Assembly (NCBI GenBank): GCA_012934845.2
Contig: WNNJ02001897.1
Coordinates: 1-64,000 of the forward strand
Direction: 5' to 3'
Length of the DNA stretch: 64,000 bases
DNA from: Pomphorhynchus laevis
Lineage: Eukaryota > Acanthocephala > Palaeacanthocephala > Echinorhynchida > Pomphorhynchidae
Below are positions 1-13,100 of the stretch, piece after piece; the first letter of the stretch is position 1; the number at the start of each line of letters is the position of its first letter. Made by a program: the position numbers and the translations under genes. Under the pieces are notes generated by a model. The model had not been told where the DNA came from and searched no databases. It saw only the letters and a list, made by a program, of their open reading frames with translations.

Positions 1-20
1 AATATTATAATTGCTTTAGT

Positions 21-140
21 AACAAAGCAATTTTCAATTATAAATAATTTTGATTTATCATAATTGATTAATTATTAATTAACAAATTGCTAAACAAAGC
101 AATTTTCAATTATAAATAATTTTTATTTATCATAATTAAT
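21..140. repeat. 72-bp-period direct repeat, two AT-rich copies
   Basis: Two nearly identical copies begin at about 21 and 93 with the shared core AAAGCAATTTTCAATTATAA followed by the same AT-rich continuation. They differ by a few bases and small indels. No coding or mobile-element signature is visible. Confidence 0.75.
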
Positions 141-971
141 TTTCAGTTTAAATATGTATATTAATTATTACAACATTTGTAAGCTAATTTTCTTCCAGGT
201 ATAATTTGAATTATTTTTTCACGCATTCTTTCCATAAATTAAATCCAAATTTACTTTAAATGAACTTAAATCCTAAGTATTTATATTCTTAAAAGTTAGT
301 TTAATGTAGATACGCTACAAATGAATCGAGGTTTTTTGATTATTGTTACATTTCGATTATTGTAATAGAATTTAAATCTATTTTATCTAGCTTAAAACGT
401 TGACTACAAAGAATTGTGTCTGAATTTAAATATTAATATTTTCATGTGGCATTATTGTTAAAATCATCATTACATTCAACTTATTCATTTTGTTTATCGC
501 AAAATAATCTTTTTTACTCACAAAAATAACGTTATTACTTTCATTATTCTTTTTGTAGCTGTTTTTATAAAATTATTTTAAATGTCTTTAGTTCTTAGTC
601 CATCTTGTGATTTCGTATTTTTCTATATTTGATTTCAATTAGGGCATGTTTTCGGTATTAGTTAATCGTATCCTCATTTATAACTTTCAAACTGCTGCAT
701 CTATGGGGGACGCAAAAATGGCTGTAGAACGTAATGAAGACTCTTGACTTTTATTTGACTTTCAAACTAATTAGCATTTCAAAATGACATTTTAATTCAC
801 GGCATAATGAATAAAAATGTGATCGTAATCAATATTATTATTTAATAAGATTTATATATTTTATTTAAAGTATAAAAATATAAAATAAATAAGGATATAG
901 TTCTTATCTGGAGCATCCTGATTGACAAAAGTTTTAATTTATATAAAGACTTTAGTAAACACTAAAGGTTT
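141..971. other. AT-rich non-coding stretch
   Basis: No convincing ORF, RNA gene or recognisable element was seen. Composition is strongly AT-rich and all frames are stop-dense. Confidence 0.5.
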
Positions 972-1221
972 ATTAGAAATAACTGATTTTGATCAATTCT
1001 TCTTAAATATGAAATTTTAGAGCAGGATCAATATAATACACTAATTTATTTTTATATTTCGCTAGCTGCTGCCTAGCATCAACAGGAACAAAATGTTTTG
1101 CTTTTTATGATGTTAGCTAGTAACAGCAGCTAGCGAAATATACAAAAAGTTAAAGTCTTATCGAACCTGCTTTAAAATTACAAATTTAAGAAGAATGGAT
1201 CAGCATCAATTATTTATGATT
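972..1221. mobile_element. Fold-back MITE, family A
   Basis: This is a long imperfect palindrome. The left arm contains ATTCTTCTTAAAT, then AGCAGGATCAA, then TATTTCGCTAGCTGCTG near 1056. The right arm carries their complements around 1121-1205. The centre near 1090-1105 is a short loop. There is no coding capacity, so it would depend on a transposase elsewhere. It shares the inner core TATTTCGCTARCT and TAGCATC with the palindrome at 15.16-15.37 kb, which makes a family likely. Confidence 0.7.
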
Positions 1222-3030
1222 ATCTTTGTGCTGTGTAGAGGCACTGGTCAGAAATTATCCAGAAGATTGGATAATAATATCGAGATCAAGAGATTAATTG
1301 AAAATTGTGACCATTTTTCTAGAGTTTGAAAGTAAGTGTTATTTCTGATCATGATAGCAGTAGCTAGCTACTAATTACGAATTAAAACTAACTACAAACT
1401 AAGAGTTTCAGGTTTCACTGTCTAAGTGATTAGTACAGTAACATTATATATATTTATGATGGAAACAATTTGTTGAATTGAGATGTTGCACATTTAAAAA
1501 ATAAGGGGTTTGCATGCATATATATGGGGAAATCATAAATAAATAAAAATTCTACTAATATAACTAATGGTGAAATTATGGAATAATACTAATTAAATAT
1601 TTCTACAAAGAGACAAGCTATATTTTATTGTATTTTATTGTATCATATATTCGTTTTCATTCTTCTAAGTTAAAATAAAGATAAGATCGTGCCAGGAAAC
1701 AACATCACGACATCCTACGACTAAGGCACCCAAAGTATATACATATAACTAAGATGTTTAAGCAACATGGGGTTTTGGAAAATAAGACAAGTTAGGACAT
1801 TGCTCAGATAAACCCAATATGTCTTGAACTATCATCAGAACATTCTAGAATGTTTAATTCTTCAATTTTGGCAGCCCACTTAATCGAATTGGCGGAGAAC
1901 ACGTATCTTATTTAATGCGTAATAGAGAAGTTGATTTATCATAATGCTGGAAACTGTTGATGTCATCAATCTCCTAACTTTTTCTTAGTTGCAAAGTGTC
2001 ATTAAAGACATCTACCTGCGTTTTAGAGTCTTTACGGCAAAGGTTGGATAAGCGTACCGAGTTTTTTTAATATTATAAAGAATTGACTTTTTTAGAGACG
2101 ACATATTTACATCTGTATCATGAGCATATTAATAATGTGGTATTATCCGGGTATAAACGTTGATCGCACAAATAAATGGAATAATCTAAATACGTGATAA
2201 GGGAAAGCGTAGTCATAAGAGACACTGGCAATTGAGTAGAACTTAATAATATTTAGGTCATCTTTGTAGTAAAACGCCTGGTATGAATCAAAATTTAAAC
2301 CCTGTTTACAATTTCTCATATGCAACCCAAGGACTCTAAGAGAGGATATAACGATGGAATAAAAACGCGGTCAACTACAGCAAATAAGTCAAGAAAAACA
2401 ACATCAGACAGTCTAGGACTGTTATTCAGACAGTATCGGTCACTTAATCAAATTATGCTAGTACTGAACTTTTATAAAATAATCATGTAAGCTTCGAGGG
2501 ATAAAATTTCGCCTAATAAAATGAACGCATATTTTATGATCAAGCACTTCATCATCGTGATGGCGTTGTGAATTAAATCGAAATAATCTTACTGGAAATA
2601 TGAATGTCCGCAATATCGAGCGGGGAGGATAACACATAATGATGATAATTTAATTCATCTTACAGTATGCCAAAGGCTGATAAACACGCTTGACTTGGGT
2701 GTGTGGTTTTGAATTGTGGTAATGATCCTATAAATTTAGAATATTTAACATGGACAAATACCATGATGGGAGTGTTTGGTGTAAAAGAGTGGCTCTTTAA
2801 TTTTGGTGAGAGATACATTTCGCCAAAGTTTTTCCTTTGTTTCTTGTGCCTCCTATTCAACCCAAATATTTCAGCTTCCAACTAGCAAAGTTGGAAGCTT
2901 TTTCGAATACCTTGACGTAAGACGGAAAGGGGTTATGACGATGCTTGTTTGTAATTGTACTTGATTGCATCTGTGAGATGAAATGTTTCTAATTGTGGCA
3001 CTATATTATCCTCACAGGTATTGGTCTTAT
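1222..3030. other. Unassigned non-coding stretch
   Basis: Mixed AT-rich sequence with no gene I can support. Overlapping short ORFs on both strands at 2.66-2.89 kb resemble nothing I recognise and were not called. Confidence 0.4.
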
Positions 3031-3035
3031 TTTTG

Positions 3036-3212
3036 ATACAGCAGGACGCTACTTATCAGTCTGGGTGGATTTCATTAGCTGCTGACCCATACCTACATGT
3101 CACGTTTCGACCGTTATTATCTACTTACTCCGTACACTGGTGCTGATCGGATTTGAACTCCGGCCGTATGTATCTCGATTCAACGCTACATCCACTAGGC
3201 TGGCTGCTCCAG
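3036..3212 (-). mobile_element. tRNA-headed SINE with hammerhead-type pieces
   Basis: On the minus strand a tRNA-like head lies at about 3212-3140. It has an A-box-like AGCCTAGTGG and a B-box-like AGTTCAAATCC, so transcription by RNA polymerase III is likely. A body homologous to the 31-32 kb tandem units follows, with GAAA, then CAGCAG-CTAATGA, then GTC-CTGCTG. Schistosome SINE-like satellites are known to combine pol III boxes with a hammerhead ribozyme, and this layout is similar. The copy is diverged: the core heptamer reads CTAATGA rather than CTGATGA. Confidence 0.65.
3039..3113 (-). ncRNA. Diverged hammerhead-like module, permuted order
   Basis: In minus-strand order the pieces are GGTC-GAAA (about 3112-3105), CAGCAG followed by CTAATGA (3084-3072), and AGCGTC followed by CTGCTG (3050-3039). 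CAGCAG pairs with CTGCTG, and ACG after GAA pairs with CGT before the C17-like cleavage position. Against the 31-32 kb units, four of six stem I pairs differ and all stay complementary. The stem II flanks no longer pair well, so activity is doubtful. Confidence 0.5.
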
Positions 3213-3239
3213 TGGTGTAGATATACATTGACGTATATT

Positions 3240-4610
3240 ACTTTTGGCAGGGGAACCATTGAAGAGATTTCATCTACTTTTCTACACATGAATAACTCGT
3301 ATTCTCAATTAGATTCAATTCCAACTTATCTTCTTAAGCTAATCTGCCCTCTTATTGTCCCTTTTCTCATCACCTTACTTAATACTTCCATTCGCATTAA
3401 CACTTTCCCTTCTTCCTAGAAGCCCGCCACCGTTCGTCCTCTACTTAAGAAATCGTCCCTCGATCCCAGTACTCCATCATCATATTGTCCTATATCCAAC
3501 CTCCCAAACATCTTCAAACTTCTCATACGTCTCGTTTTATCTCAAGTCAATTCTTATCTTTATTGTTCAAACTAAAATTCCACTTTTCCAGTCTGATTAC
3601 CGTCAAAACCATTCCACCGAAACGGCATGTCATAAAGTTCTAAGTGAACTGTAACTTGTTCACGTCTGCTGTTGTCATTGCAGTGTTGTCATTTCTCTCG
3701 ACCGTTCAACAACGTTTGATATAGTTAACCACTCACTTCTTTTATCTTGACTTCGTCGTCGCTACGGCTTCTATTGTAGCACTGTTGCGTGGTTCGCATC
3801 CTACCTCTTCAAGCCCACTTTCTCTGTCCGATGTGATACAACCTTTTCATGTTCATCTCATATTACACGCGGCGTTCCTCAAGGATTCGTCCTTGACCCC
3901 ATTCTTGTCTCTCTTATTTATACGATCATCAACTACGAAAAATCTAGCGTCTTATGACTAACTCCATCTCAACGTGATATTTCTTTCCTCCCTGTACTTC
4001 TTGATAGTAAACATCTTCCCATCGTCAACCATTTGAATTTCTTGGTTTCTTTTGATAACAATTCTTATCTATTACCCTCTGTTCACGAAAATTTCGTTCT
4101 TGCTCTTTTCTTCTCCGTAACCGTCGACGTATTCATAGAATAGTTAATCCGTACATCTGCAAACAACTTACCTCCACACATCACTTCTCGTAATTGGACT
4201 ATTGTCTCACTTACTAGTCAACTCACCCAACACCTTACTACGCCTTCTTCAACTAGTTACTTACATAGCCATTCGTATCTTATTACGCCTTCGACCCTTT
4301 GATCATATTTCTTGCTTCCCAACTGGCTTAGCATTTCTCACCGCATAACCATGCGCTTACCATTTCTTGATTTAAATTTCCGTGCATCCGACTAACCATA
4401 ATATCTTAAACTTCCTTCCCACGACTCAGCCCATATATATCTTATCTGAGTGTATGTACTATCTAGTCACATAGGTCTCTTAACCATTCCTAGATATTGC
4501 ACGAATTATGGCCTTTGCGCATACCATGCTTATGGACTACTAGCATAGTGGCCCATAAGCATGATGACGAGCCGCCTTCTCGTCATCATTCGCTCCTCTT
4601 CCTCCTATAA
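3240..4610 (+). mobile_element. Old L2-like LINE fragment
   Basis: Translated pieces match the L2-type reverse transcriptase of the 58-61 kb copy. They include a piece like SIPTYLLK, then TLLNTSIRINTFPSS, KKSSLDPSTPSSY and SQVNSYL, and further on remnants of the thumb and C-terminal region up to about 4.5 kb. Frames change many times and stops are frequent, so it is a dead, old copy. It lacks the endonuclease and is therefore truncated at the 5' side. The SINE on the other strand abuts its 5' edge. Confidence 0.7.
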
Positions 4611-5367
4611 TACAAATTTTAACAGCTCCTTTCAATCTAACCATTTATCCCTCGGCAAATTCTAACTTGATCTTTCTTAATTTTACATCTGCCCCTCTGG
4701 CGTAAATATCTTGTCCATGAAAACCAAAATCCATTGTCGGCAATGCTAACGACAAACCTGACATAATGCATCCTTTACACATTTCTTGCAAATGTACAGT
4801 GTTTATTTTTTTTATTTTTTGTTGTTGAACCTTTAAGTGGTTCCGCTCACATTTCCACATAAAATAAATTCTATACACCAGATGATGCATAAAATTTTGA
4901 CAAAAGGGACAGATAGCAGACAACTGTTAACAGAAAGGAACATGCATTTTCTTTTAACATACACTGTTAAGTTCACATTCAAATTGTTTAAAGTGAAGAA
5001 TAATTTAAAAATTTTATAATTAAGTTATAATATAATATATGTAGTATTAATTTGAAGAATTACAAAAAGTGTTAAACTCAAAATTTTAATTTAGAGCAAA
5101 TATATGCTTTCAACGAAAACATTTACTAGGATGATGATAAAAAAAATACGAAAACAATTTTTATATGGAACATATGCAAAGAAACACGAATGATCTAAAT
5201 AGTAAATATCAGGGCTATTGTATCTAAATTTAACGAAATTATAAGCAAATTAAATTTTTTAATCTTATAAAAAATAAGATTGCACGGCAGTAGCAACGAA
5301 ACAATCCAATATGCCAGTCTAAAATTTGACATTTTGTGAGTCAAGGTGTTGGGAGTTATGAAAAACT
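4611..5367. other. Unassigned non-coding stretch
   Basis: No gene or element recognised. Short ORFs on both strands look like chance readings. Confidence 0.4.
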
Positions 5368-5521
5368 GATCTAGCAAAATTGATAAAATAAATGAAAAAA
5401 TTTATCAAAGGATCACCAACACCGATTGAATGATTAACACTTATGTATCAGGATATCATATAATCGATGCTGATGATCCTTTAATGGATTCTTTCATTTA
5501 TTTTATCAAGTTTGCTAGATC
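5368..5521. mobile_element. Fold-back MITE, family B
   Basis: A 154-bp palindrome has arms of about 60 bp. Both ends read GATCTAGCAAA (right end as its complement), followed by TTGATAAAATAAATG and then AAAGGATCA. The arms differ by only a few bases. It has no coding capacity. No second copy was noticed in the window. Confidence 0.75.
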
Positions 5522-6919
5522 ACACATGATGACTTTGCAGCAGAAACCAGCTACGGTATCATTCCTTATGGTCCATATTGATTTATATTAAAAATCACTT
5601 GTAATCAATTATGATAAATTCTAATTTATTTAATAAATTATAATAGTAACGGGAACTTTTTGAAAACTTGTTCCTTACGTCAGTGTTTCTTACTTCAGAT
5701 AAGTAAAAAATGCTAATAACATTGAAAATAATAAGAATCCATCTGAATGTATCGACGAAATAGCGATGTTAAGAGGAAAATGTCCTTCGTATCGACACGA
5801 TTCGCATCAGTCTTCGTTCTCCATAATTGTTCCGATTTCTGCCAACAGGCCTTAAAATTCTACTGTGGAGTAACGTCAATTCATTAAAAGACAATTTAAA
5901 ACTTGGATTTGCTTCAATATTATAATTTTATAAAGACAACCATAATAATTTATTTTTTATACTAAATTTAATTGTAGGTTTTATCAATAAAATAAACAGT
6001 TTTATGCGAGAGATTTTAACATTCATTCTATGATTTTTGTAGTGTTTGAGGATTCAACGCGATTAATTACCAAAGTAGAGATTTGAAAAATGACGAACGC
6101 AATAACATTCTAGTCATTTACCATTTTACGACACAATATTCCATTTAGATGTTTATAACATCAAAATGATGTTATATAGTGTGAACTTGAATGTGTTGTA
6201 TAAACCTTTTACCGGTTCATTAATCTCTGAGTAGAATATTGGCCTCTTCATTCAGCATGGTTTATAATAAAAATAAATTAAAACGAATCTTATATTTCCG
6301 ATATTCGTCAAAATATAATTTACATAATCTAACGAAATATATTTTTATATCATCCAAGCACATAATTTAAGTATAAATCATTCCATAGTTTTTGATAATA
6401 GAAATATTTTATCTTTCTTAAAGACAAGCAATCTTACCTATCACATTGGCTACGGTATAGATTATAAGGTTGATTTGATTTCCTGTTTATTAATTCAGCT
6501 ATTCGAACAAGTTTATTGATCAACTTTAATTATCTTTTATTCCAAGATGGTGGCCGTGGCGTAGACAACAATTATAGACTGGTGTCAATTTGGCTCGCAA
6601 GGGCCAACTAAGAATTTGAAACGACTCGCAAGCACAAAGCAGATTTTAAAGATTTTTTACAAATAATCTTTGATGCGTTTATCTATATACTTTATATATT
6701 ATACTAAGGCAAGTGTAAATAGTGTTGTGTACTGTTGGTGTAGTTAACTGATTGCCTGCTTTATTCGATTGTAGTAGTTGCCAATGGATAAAACCATTGA
6801 TTTTGTGGATTTTGCATCACAAACAAAACAATAATCCCATCAAAAAATAGTACGAAATGCAAAAAAGAATATTTTTCAATTGAAACAAACGATAATAACA
6901 AATGTGTAAATACACCCTC
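5522..6919. other. Non-coding flank downstream of RPN1
   Basis: AT-rich sequence without a supported gene. It lies beyond the probable poly(A) signal of the minus-strand RPN1 gene. Confidence 0.45.
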
Positions 6920-6925
6920 TTTATT
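6920..6925 (-). terminator. Probable RPN1 poly(A) signal
   Basis: TTTATT on the plus strand reads AATAAA on the minus strand, about 86 bases past the RPN1 stop codon. Position and orientation fit a cleavage/polyadenylation signal, but AATAAA is common in such AT-rich DNA. Confidence 0.45.
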
Positions 6926-7010
6926 AGGTCGAGTAAACTGTGTGATTGTGTATGGAGAGAGGATGTTTAACTATTGATAAAACCGTCGATAAATGATAGA
7001 ACTTCTGATA

Positions 7011-7187
7011 TCACTGCCACTCCGCAGACAATTTCCTAATTAAGGCCTGGGTAATTTCAAGACAATCAGATTCAACGCCACTAAATGCATTCTTAGTGAC
7101 CTTTCCGTTGACATACTTTTGAGCGTTTTGCACGTATGATCTGAACATATCACGAAGTTTACTAGTGGATGAAGTGAAATCGGAATA
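7011..7187 (-). CDS. RPN1: RPN1 exon 10 (C-terminus and stop)
   Basis: It encodes YSDFTSSTSKLRDMFRSYVQ through KYVNGKVTKNAF to LIRKLSAEWQ and TGA (7013-7011). It aligns by pattern with the vertebrate end (KLKKDTYIENEKL and following). The acceptor is TATTTTTAG, phase 0. Confidence 0.87.
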   Translation of the reverse strand, partial: YSDFTSSTSKLRDMFRSYVQNAQKYVNGKVTKNAFSGVESDCLEITQALIRKLSAEWQ

Positions 7188-10100
7188 CTAAAAATAAAAA
7201 AATTTGCAAATAACAATTGTGTATGCTATTAAAATTATTTGCTAACAATGATCGAAAATGGCAATTCTTAATTGACGATAAAGGATATAAATATTTTCAT
7301 ATTATCTGATAGCAAGTATTTTAATAAATAAATGCGAATTCATAATTTATCTGAATGATAATATTATCTAAATGATAATAAAGACAATGATAATATAGAC
7401 AATCTTTATTAATCATTTATATTCATAAATGCGAATTCATAATTCATAATCAATTTATCTATAAATTATCATTTTTATTGCAAATTGCTTCTAAACTAAT
7501 TTGCAACGCTACCGCTTTCAAATTTTATTTGATATTTTTTGAAAGATTTAAAATATTATTGACCAACCAAATCTCTATCACTAACACTCTTGTAATCAGA
7601 TTACAAAATTATTAACGCTTCACAACGTGCATAAACTAATATCAACAATAATTTTGTTCATTTCGATAATAATTAACAATAATAAATAATAAGTATCAAA
7701 TTTATAGAAAAATTTGTGTTTTGAATTTTGCAATTTGAATTCCGTTTATATTAGATAACAATATTTTAAGCCAGACGCAAAAGAACGACGATAACAGTAT
7801 CGCCATCACAATGACTCATCAGTGCCGGAACCCTCCCACTGCCGGATTCAGAGGAGGACTAGCAACCGTAGTAATATTAGTAACAATAGTAATATTAGAT
7901 AATGTTGGTGCAAACCAATTGAAACGATTACAAAGCATTTGGTTCACGATAAATACATCGATAAGTTACTGAATCCTTTACGAAATTACATTACAACAAC
8001 ATGTAATAATTATATATATAATAGTAGTGCACGGATGTGCTGAATAGACAACGGTCCAGGATTTCTCAATGTCCCAATGTCACACAGGCAACCAAAACGG
8101 CCAGGATTTCTCAATGTCACAATGTCACACAGGCAACCGAAACGGCCAGTGAGTTCTTCATTCTACTGATGAGTGTTGCCGGGTACTCATTGGTCGTCTA
8201 GAAGTGGCATGGTGACTGAAAGTCGTGAATCGAAGTCCAGTCTATCAAGCAACACCATTTAGTATATATATACATATATATTATTTACAATTATATTTTA
8301 AACATGCAAAACTGAATGTGTTATAATTATATTTAATATAATGATTTGTATTAATGATGCTCATTATCCCAAACATTGTATAAAAAACAACTGGACAATC
8401 AAAAACAGCTGGTTGTCCAGCTGATTTTCATATAATGATTTGTTAGCAATTAACAGTGGACCAAATTCAATCAATTTTACAAACTCATTAATTTATTACT
8501 AAACAATATTTTAAAAATCTACAATCAATTGGAAAACAATACCAATGCAAAAACTAACATTATATATATGCTCTAATTACGAAATTATGATTCTTTGATA
8601 GTAAACATTTGCGACATAAAAAGTCTGCAATATGCACATATTATATATATACACCACAATGCATTGCATTGGAACTATTTGCAATATAATAAATTGATAT
8701 ATAGATGTCGTTTTCTATTAATTCTTAGCTATTTATATATAATATATAAATATATTATATACTATATTATATTATATATTTAATATATTATATATTTAAA
8801 AATATTCTAAATCAAAGACAAACAATTTTAAAATTTCCAAGGAATTAGACTGCTAGTTTTAAAAGCATAATTAAAAGGTAGCTTTAAAGCTCTGGAACAA
8901 TCTTGACTATTTGTAAAATAATTAAATCAAACTCACGATTAATTTATGAAAGGAGAATCTCTATATTGTTTAATTAAACGTGAAATTATCAATTGATTCT
9001 CAAACAATAAATTTTCAATTAATAATAAATTCTGTATACCATATTTTTCAAACAATAAATAAAATAACAAATACTCAAAAACATGTATATATACATTAGG
9101 CTTTATGAAATACTTACCTTGGTGGCATACGCTTTGTTGTCTAAGATTAATTTAGTAACGACAGATGAAATATCGGCATTACATGATTTAAATTCCATTT
9201 CAATTCTCTTACGAGTATTGTCAAGGTCTTGGAAATTTTTGTCTTTCTTGAATTTGTCGATTGCCTTTGTAATTCGCATGTATGTCCATTCAACATCGAG
9301 CATCTTTTTTCTAATTTTATCCCACTCAGCATACAATTTCATATTATTTTCAAATTGAGTATCCTTAAAATCATGGGAATATGGGTGTGATTAGCAAGCA
9401 TTACAAATAGATATTTACGGGGAATGATTATTTTTATTGTAAAAACACAAAATTTGTGCTATGTATTCGCGAATATGCAAAAATAATTGACAATATATTT
9501 TATCAATTATAAAAAATATGTAATATCATTTAAGATGTGAATTTGTTAAATATTTTATTTCCTCGAATTATTTGTGCAGCAATTTTATCTAATTTAGCTA
9601 ATAAAATTGTGAGGGTACGTTATTAAACAGAAAGTATCGATAAAACTCATTGCGTATAAATTAACAATATTTTTTAAATTTTTATAATACATCGTAAACA
9701 AAAAGTTTAGTTTGTTCAAAAACATAAATGCTTTTAATGTAGATAATATTAAAAAAGGTAAAAGCAAATTCAAATTAATGAAATTTGCATCAATCAACAC
9801 AGCAATTCTTAATTACGAACTGATCAAGGGAAATTAACGAAATTTTAATTGGACCACTACAACTTTTTTGCAATTTGGTACATTTTGACATTCACATTGA
9901 TGAGAGATCAGTGAAGCATAATAAATAATGTCGTATGCCTGAAGATAATCATCAGTGCTGAATGATGAATCGATCAAAACAAAAAGTTTAAGGTCTGACT
10001 GAATTGCAACAAGCGACAAGCAAGATATCCAAAAGCAATTTAATTTCGAAAAATTACTATTTTAGACTTTGCATTCAAATTTACGTGAACATATCAGTTA

Positions 10101-13100
10101 CAATCTATTCACTTTACGCCATTATGGACACGCTAATAGAGGGCTCCGAAAATACAAGTTCAACCGCAAGAGACTACCAACTTAAATATCCTATTAGCAA
10201 TATATGAGTGGTGATTGACAATTGAGCAGATTTTAAAAGAAACATTTACAATCAATTTTATGACAAATTTTAAATAATTTTGACTTCACATGTAAAATGA
10301 ATTATTATGAAACACCTCGGAATTAGGTTGATAATAATGATTTTAAATATAAAGTCATAAATTCAATTAACGAATTAAGTAAAGATATAATTAAATACAA
10401 ATCCAATAAAACATTAGAAAAAAATGTTTATTTATCAGGTAGCTAATCATAGTCTTAAAATAGGTGATTTGTTTTAATCCTTTAAAATTAGAATTTGTAG
10501 AAATGCATTCAAGCCAATTAAACTATATCATTATATGATGATACATGTTTAGTAAATTGAAGATATTTACGTAAGTTCTGCAAAGCAGGAAATATATCCA
10601 TATGGCATAATTTTCAATAAAACTAATGTGACTTATAAGAAAGGTATATATCAGTACATGGATACTGAATGTACTTATACTTTTAAGGTTGAAGTGTCTT
10701 TAAATTATGTTAATTCAATAATTAATGTATATGCTAATAATTGAAATATTTAAATACGTACAAGAAATATATTTATAATTAAAAGTTCGTGCATATCCAA
10801 AGCTAATTTAAATAATTGTATTGAAATATATATATTGCTTCGATGTTTCATGATTAAATTTAAACAGAATGCGATTAAATATATAATCGTTAACGGAGTA
10901 TTTAAAGTAAATTCTTACTGTTAAATAAGAAATTAAATAGATGGATACTAAACATAACAATTGCATCAAATATATATGCTTTATACATTGTAATATTTTT
11001 ATATAATGTATATGAAGTATCGTGTGTCCTCGGCCCAGTGTAGGCTCGATTAATAAAAGCCAAAATTTGATATCATAGCTGATTTTGATAAAAGCATCAT
11101 TTCTTCATTATTATTTAAATAATCGTACATAATAAATACAATACTGTAAATAGTATTGTTTGGTATACTAATGTTTACATAATAAATTATCCAAAATTCT
11201 TCTAAATATTTATATTCTTCTAATAAATTTAAAATATAAATATAATAATATAAATATAAAATAAATTCTTCTTATATAATATGAATTCTTATAAATACAA
11301 CTATAAATCTAAATATTAATTCTTCTAAATTATCCAAATGTTTTAAAGCACACCTATAATATTCACAATTTCAAAGAGCGCACGTAATTTCATTGATTTG
11401 CTCTTTTTAATGGCATGGTTCTTCTTTAATTAGACATTATATACAAAATTGTTTTGAGATGCCGAAATGATCATCATAAATTCTCAATTACTTGTGATTT
11501 ATTTGTTGAAAACTTAAAAATACAAAATATTTAATTAGTATTTCTTGTGAATGTAATCAAATTCATCAATCACGTAATACAGCTATACACAAAAGTCATA
11601 ATAACTCTGATAAATATATAGATATTAATTCCTAATTTTACCACTAACTCTCTCGATATAAAATATCAAATATATGCATTTTTTAAATTTACTTACGACA
11701 GTAACGGAAAAGTCTAATCTGACGAAAATAATGGCGATTACGAATAGTCCAAATATGAGGATTGATGCGTAAATTGGTTTACGGTAGATATTATGATTTT
11801 CAAAATGATAAAATACCTGAATTAAAAAATCTTTCATTTAGTAAATAATAACATTTTGTATAAATTAAATGTTTTTTAAACATTAAAAGATTCATTCTAT
11901 TCAATTTGTATACATTAAAAGCATGTATTAAAAATTGACAAAATTACTCAAAGTTTTAATGATATGGTACAATTCATAAAATGTGTATAAATTTTATGCA
12001 TGTGATAACGACATTATCGTTTTTTACTCGTGTTTTTTATATGATAAGAGTCTTGCAATTTAAGAGGGCATTTTGTTAATGAGGAATCTCGATAAAATTA
12101 ATTTTTGGATTTCTAATAAACACCAATGCATTCAAGAGCGTTATTATATTGCAGGTATTTATATAAATAAAGCCAAAATGTTGAAACTTGTCATATTTCA
12201 AAATGTTTCTTTTTTCATCACGGTCGTTTTATCTATTTTTCAAGCGTTTACAAAATTTTGGATGATTTCATCTCATTACGTTCTGTTTGAAAACTATAAT
12301 GTGCATATACAAATTAGCTTGATAATTTGGATTTTATTTATTTGATGATGATCACAGTTGCGAACGAAACGTTTAAATAAACTGCATATTGTATTTTGTA
12401 TTAACAAAGTCATATAATAATCGAAACAACACTAAGTGAGTGAACAATTTTGTAAACGCAAATACTTTCTTCAATGTATATTGTTGACGTATTCAGAATA
12501 AAACAAACATGTAGAGGCAAAATATCAAACACTAAATGCATTACCCTTTTAAATAAATGAACCTGTGGTTGTTCCTAAGTTGACAAGAATAGGTCTCATT
12601 GTACAGCAAAAAACGATGGAAAATTAAAAGCGACAAGTTTTAGTTTATTTATTAATTTTATTTGCTTTTATTTATTAATTTTATGACAATTTATTATTTA
12701 TTTATTAATTTTAGTTTTAATTCGAACAAATGCCTTTGAATATCAGGAGAAAAAAAGATAAAAATATATAAAAATTAGAGAAAATTGCTATATGAAAAAA
12801 GAAAAAAAAGGATGTTTGGTAGCTTTAAATAAGCACTTAAACGTAGGATTACTTTTTGTATAAATTGAATCGCTTGTTTTCCCCAAAAAGACAACAATGA
12901 AAAACACTAGCGTTCAAATAAAAACATTTACGCACGCAGATTACCGATATTGAAGATTCGAAAGTAGATTACTGATAGTAAAAATAAAAAGACCATTCGG
13001 TCAACAAATTTTAGCACAATTTTATAAATAATATCAATGATCTTAAAATGGCCGTAATTAACTCTAAAAATACGTAAACAATTATTTTTATGAAAATTTA

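Larger units (their letters stand above)
7188..9117 (-). other. RPN1 intron 9
   Basis: This intron of 1930 bp is AT-rich. It holds a rearranged family C MITE copy (8.03-8.28 kb) and an AT microsatellite (8.73-8.80 kb). Nothing else was recognised. Confidence 0.8.

Noticed and set aside
2660-2885. Overlapping ORFs on both strands as a small gene
   Set aside because: No family resemblance, no splice or expression context, and both strands are equally open, which suggests chance.
8160-8220. CTGATGAG in MITE C as a hammerhead
   Set aside because: No GAAA with matching stems and no flanking stem I; the other family member lacks the motif.
9834-10019. 61-codon minus-strand ORF as an additional RPN1 exon
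   Set aside because: Exon 8 joins exon 9 directly in phase and matches the family without an extra exon.
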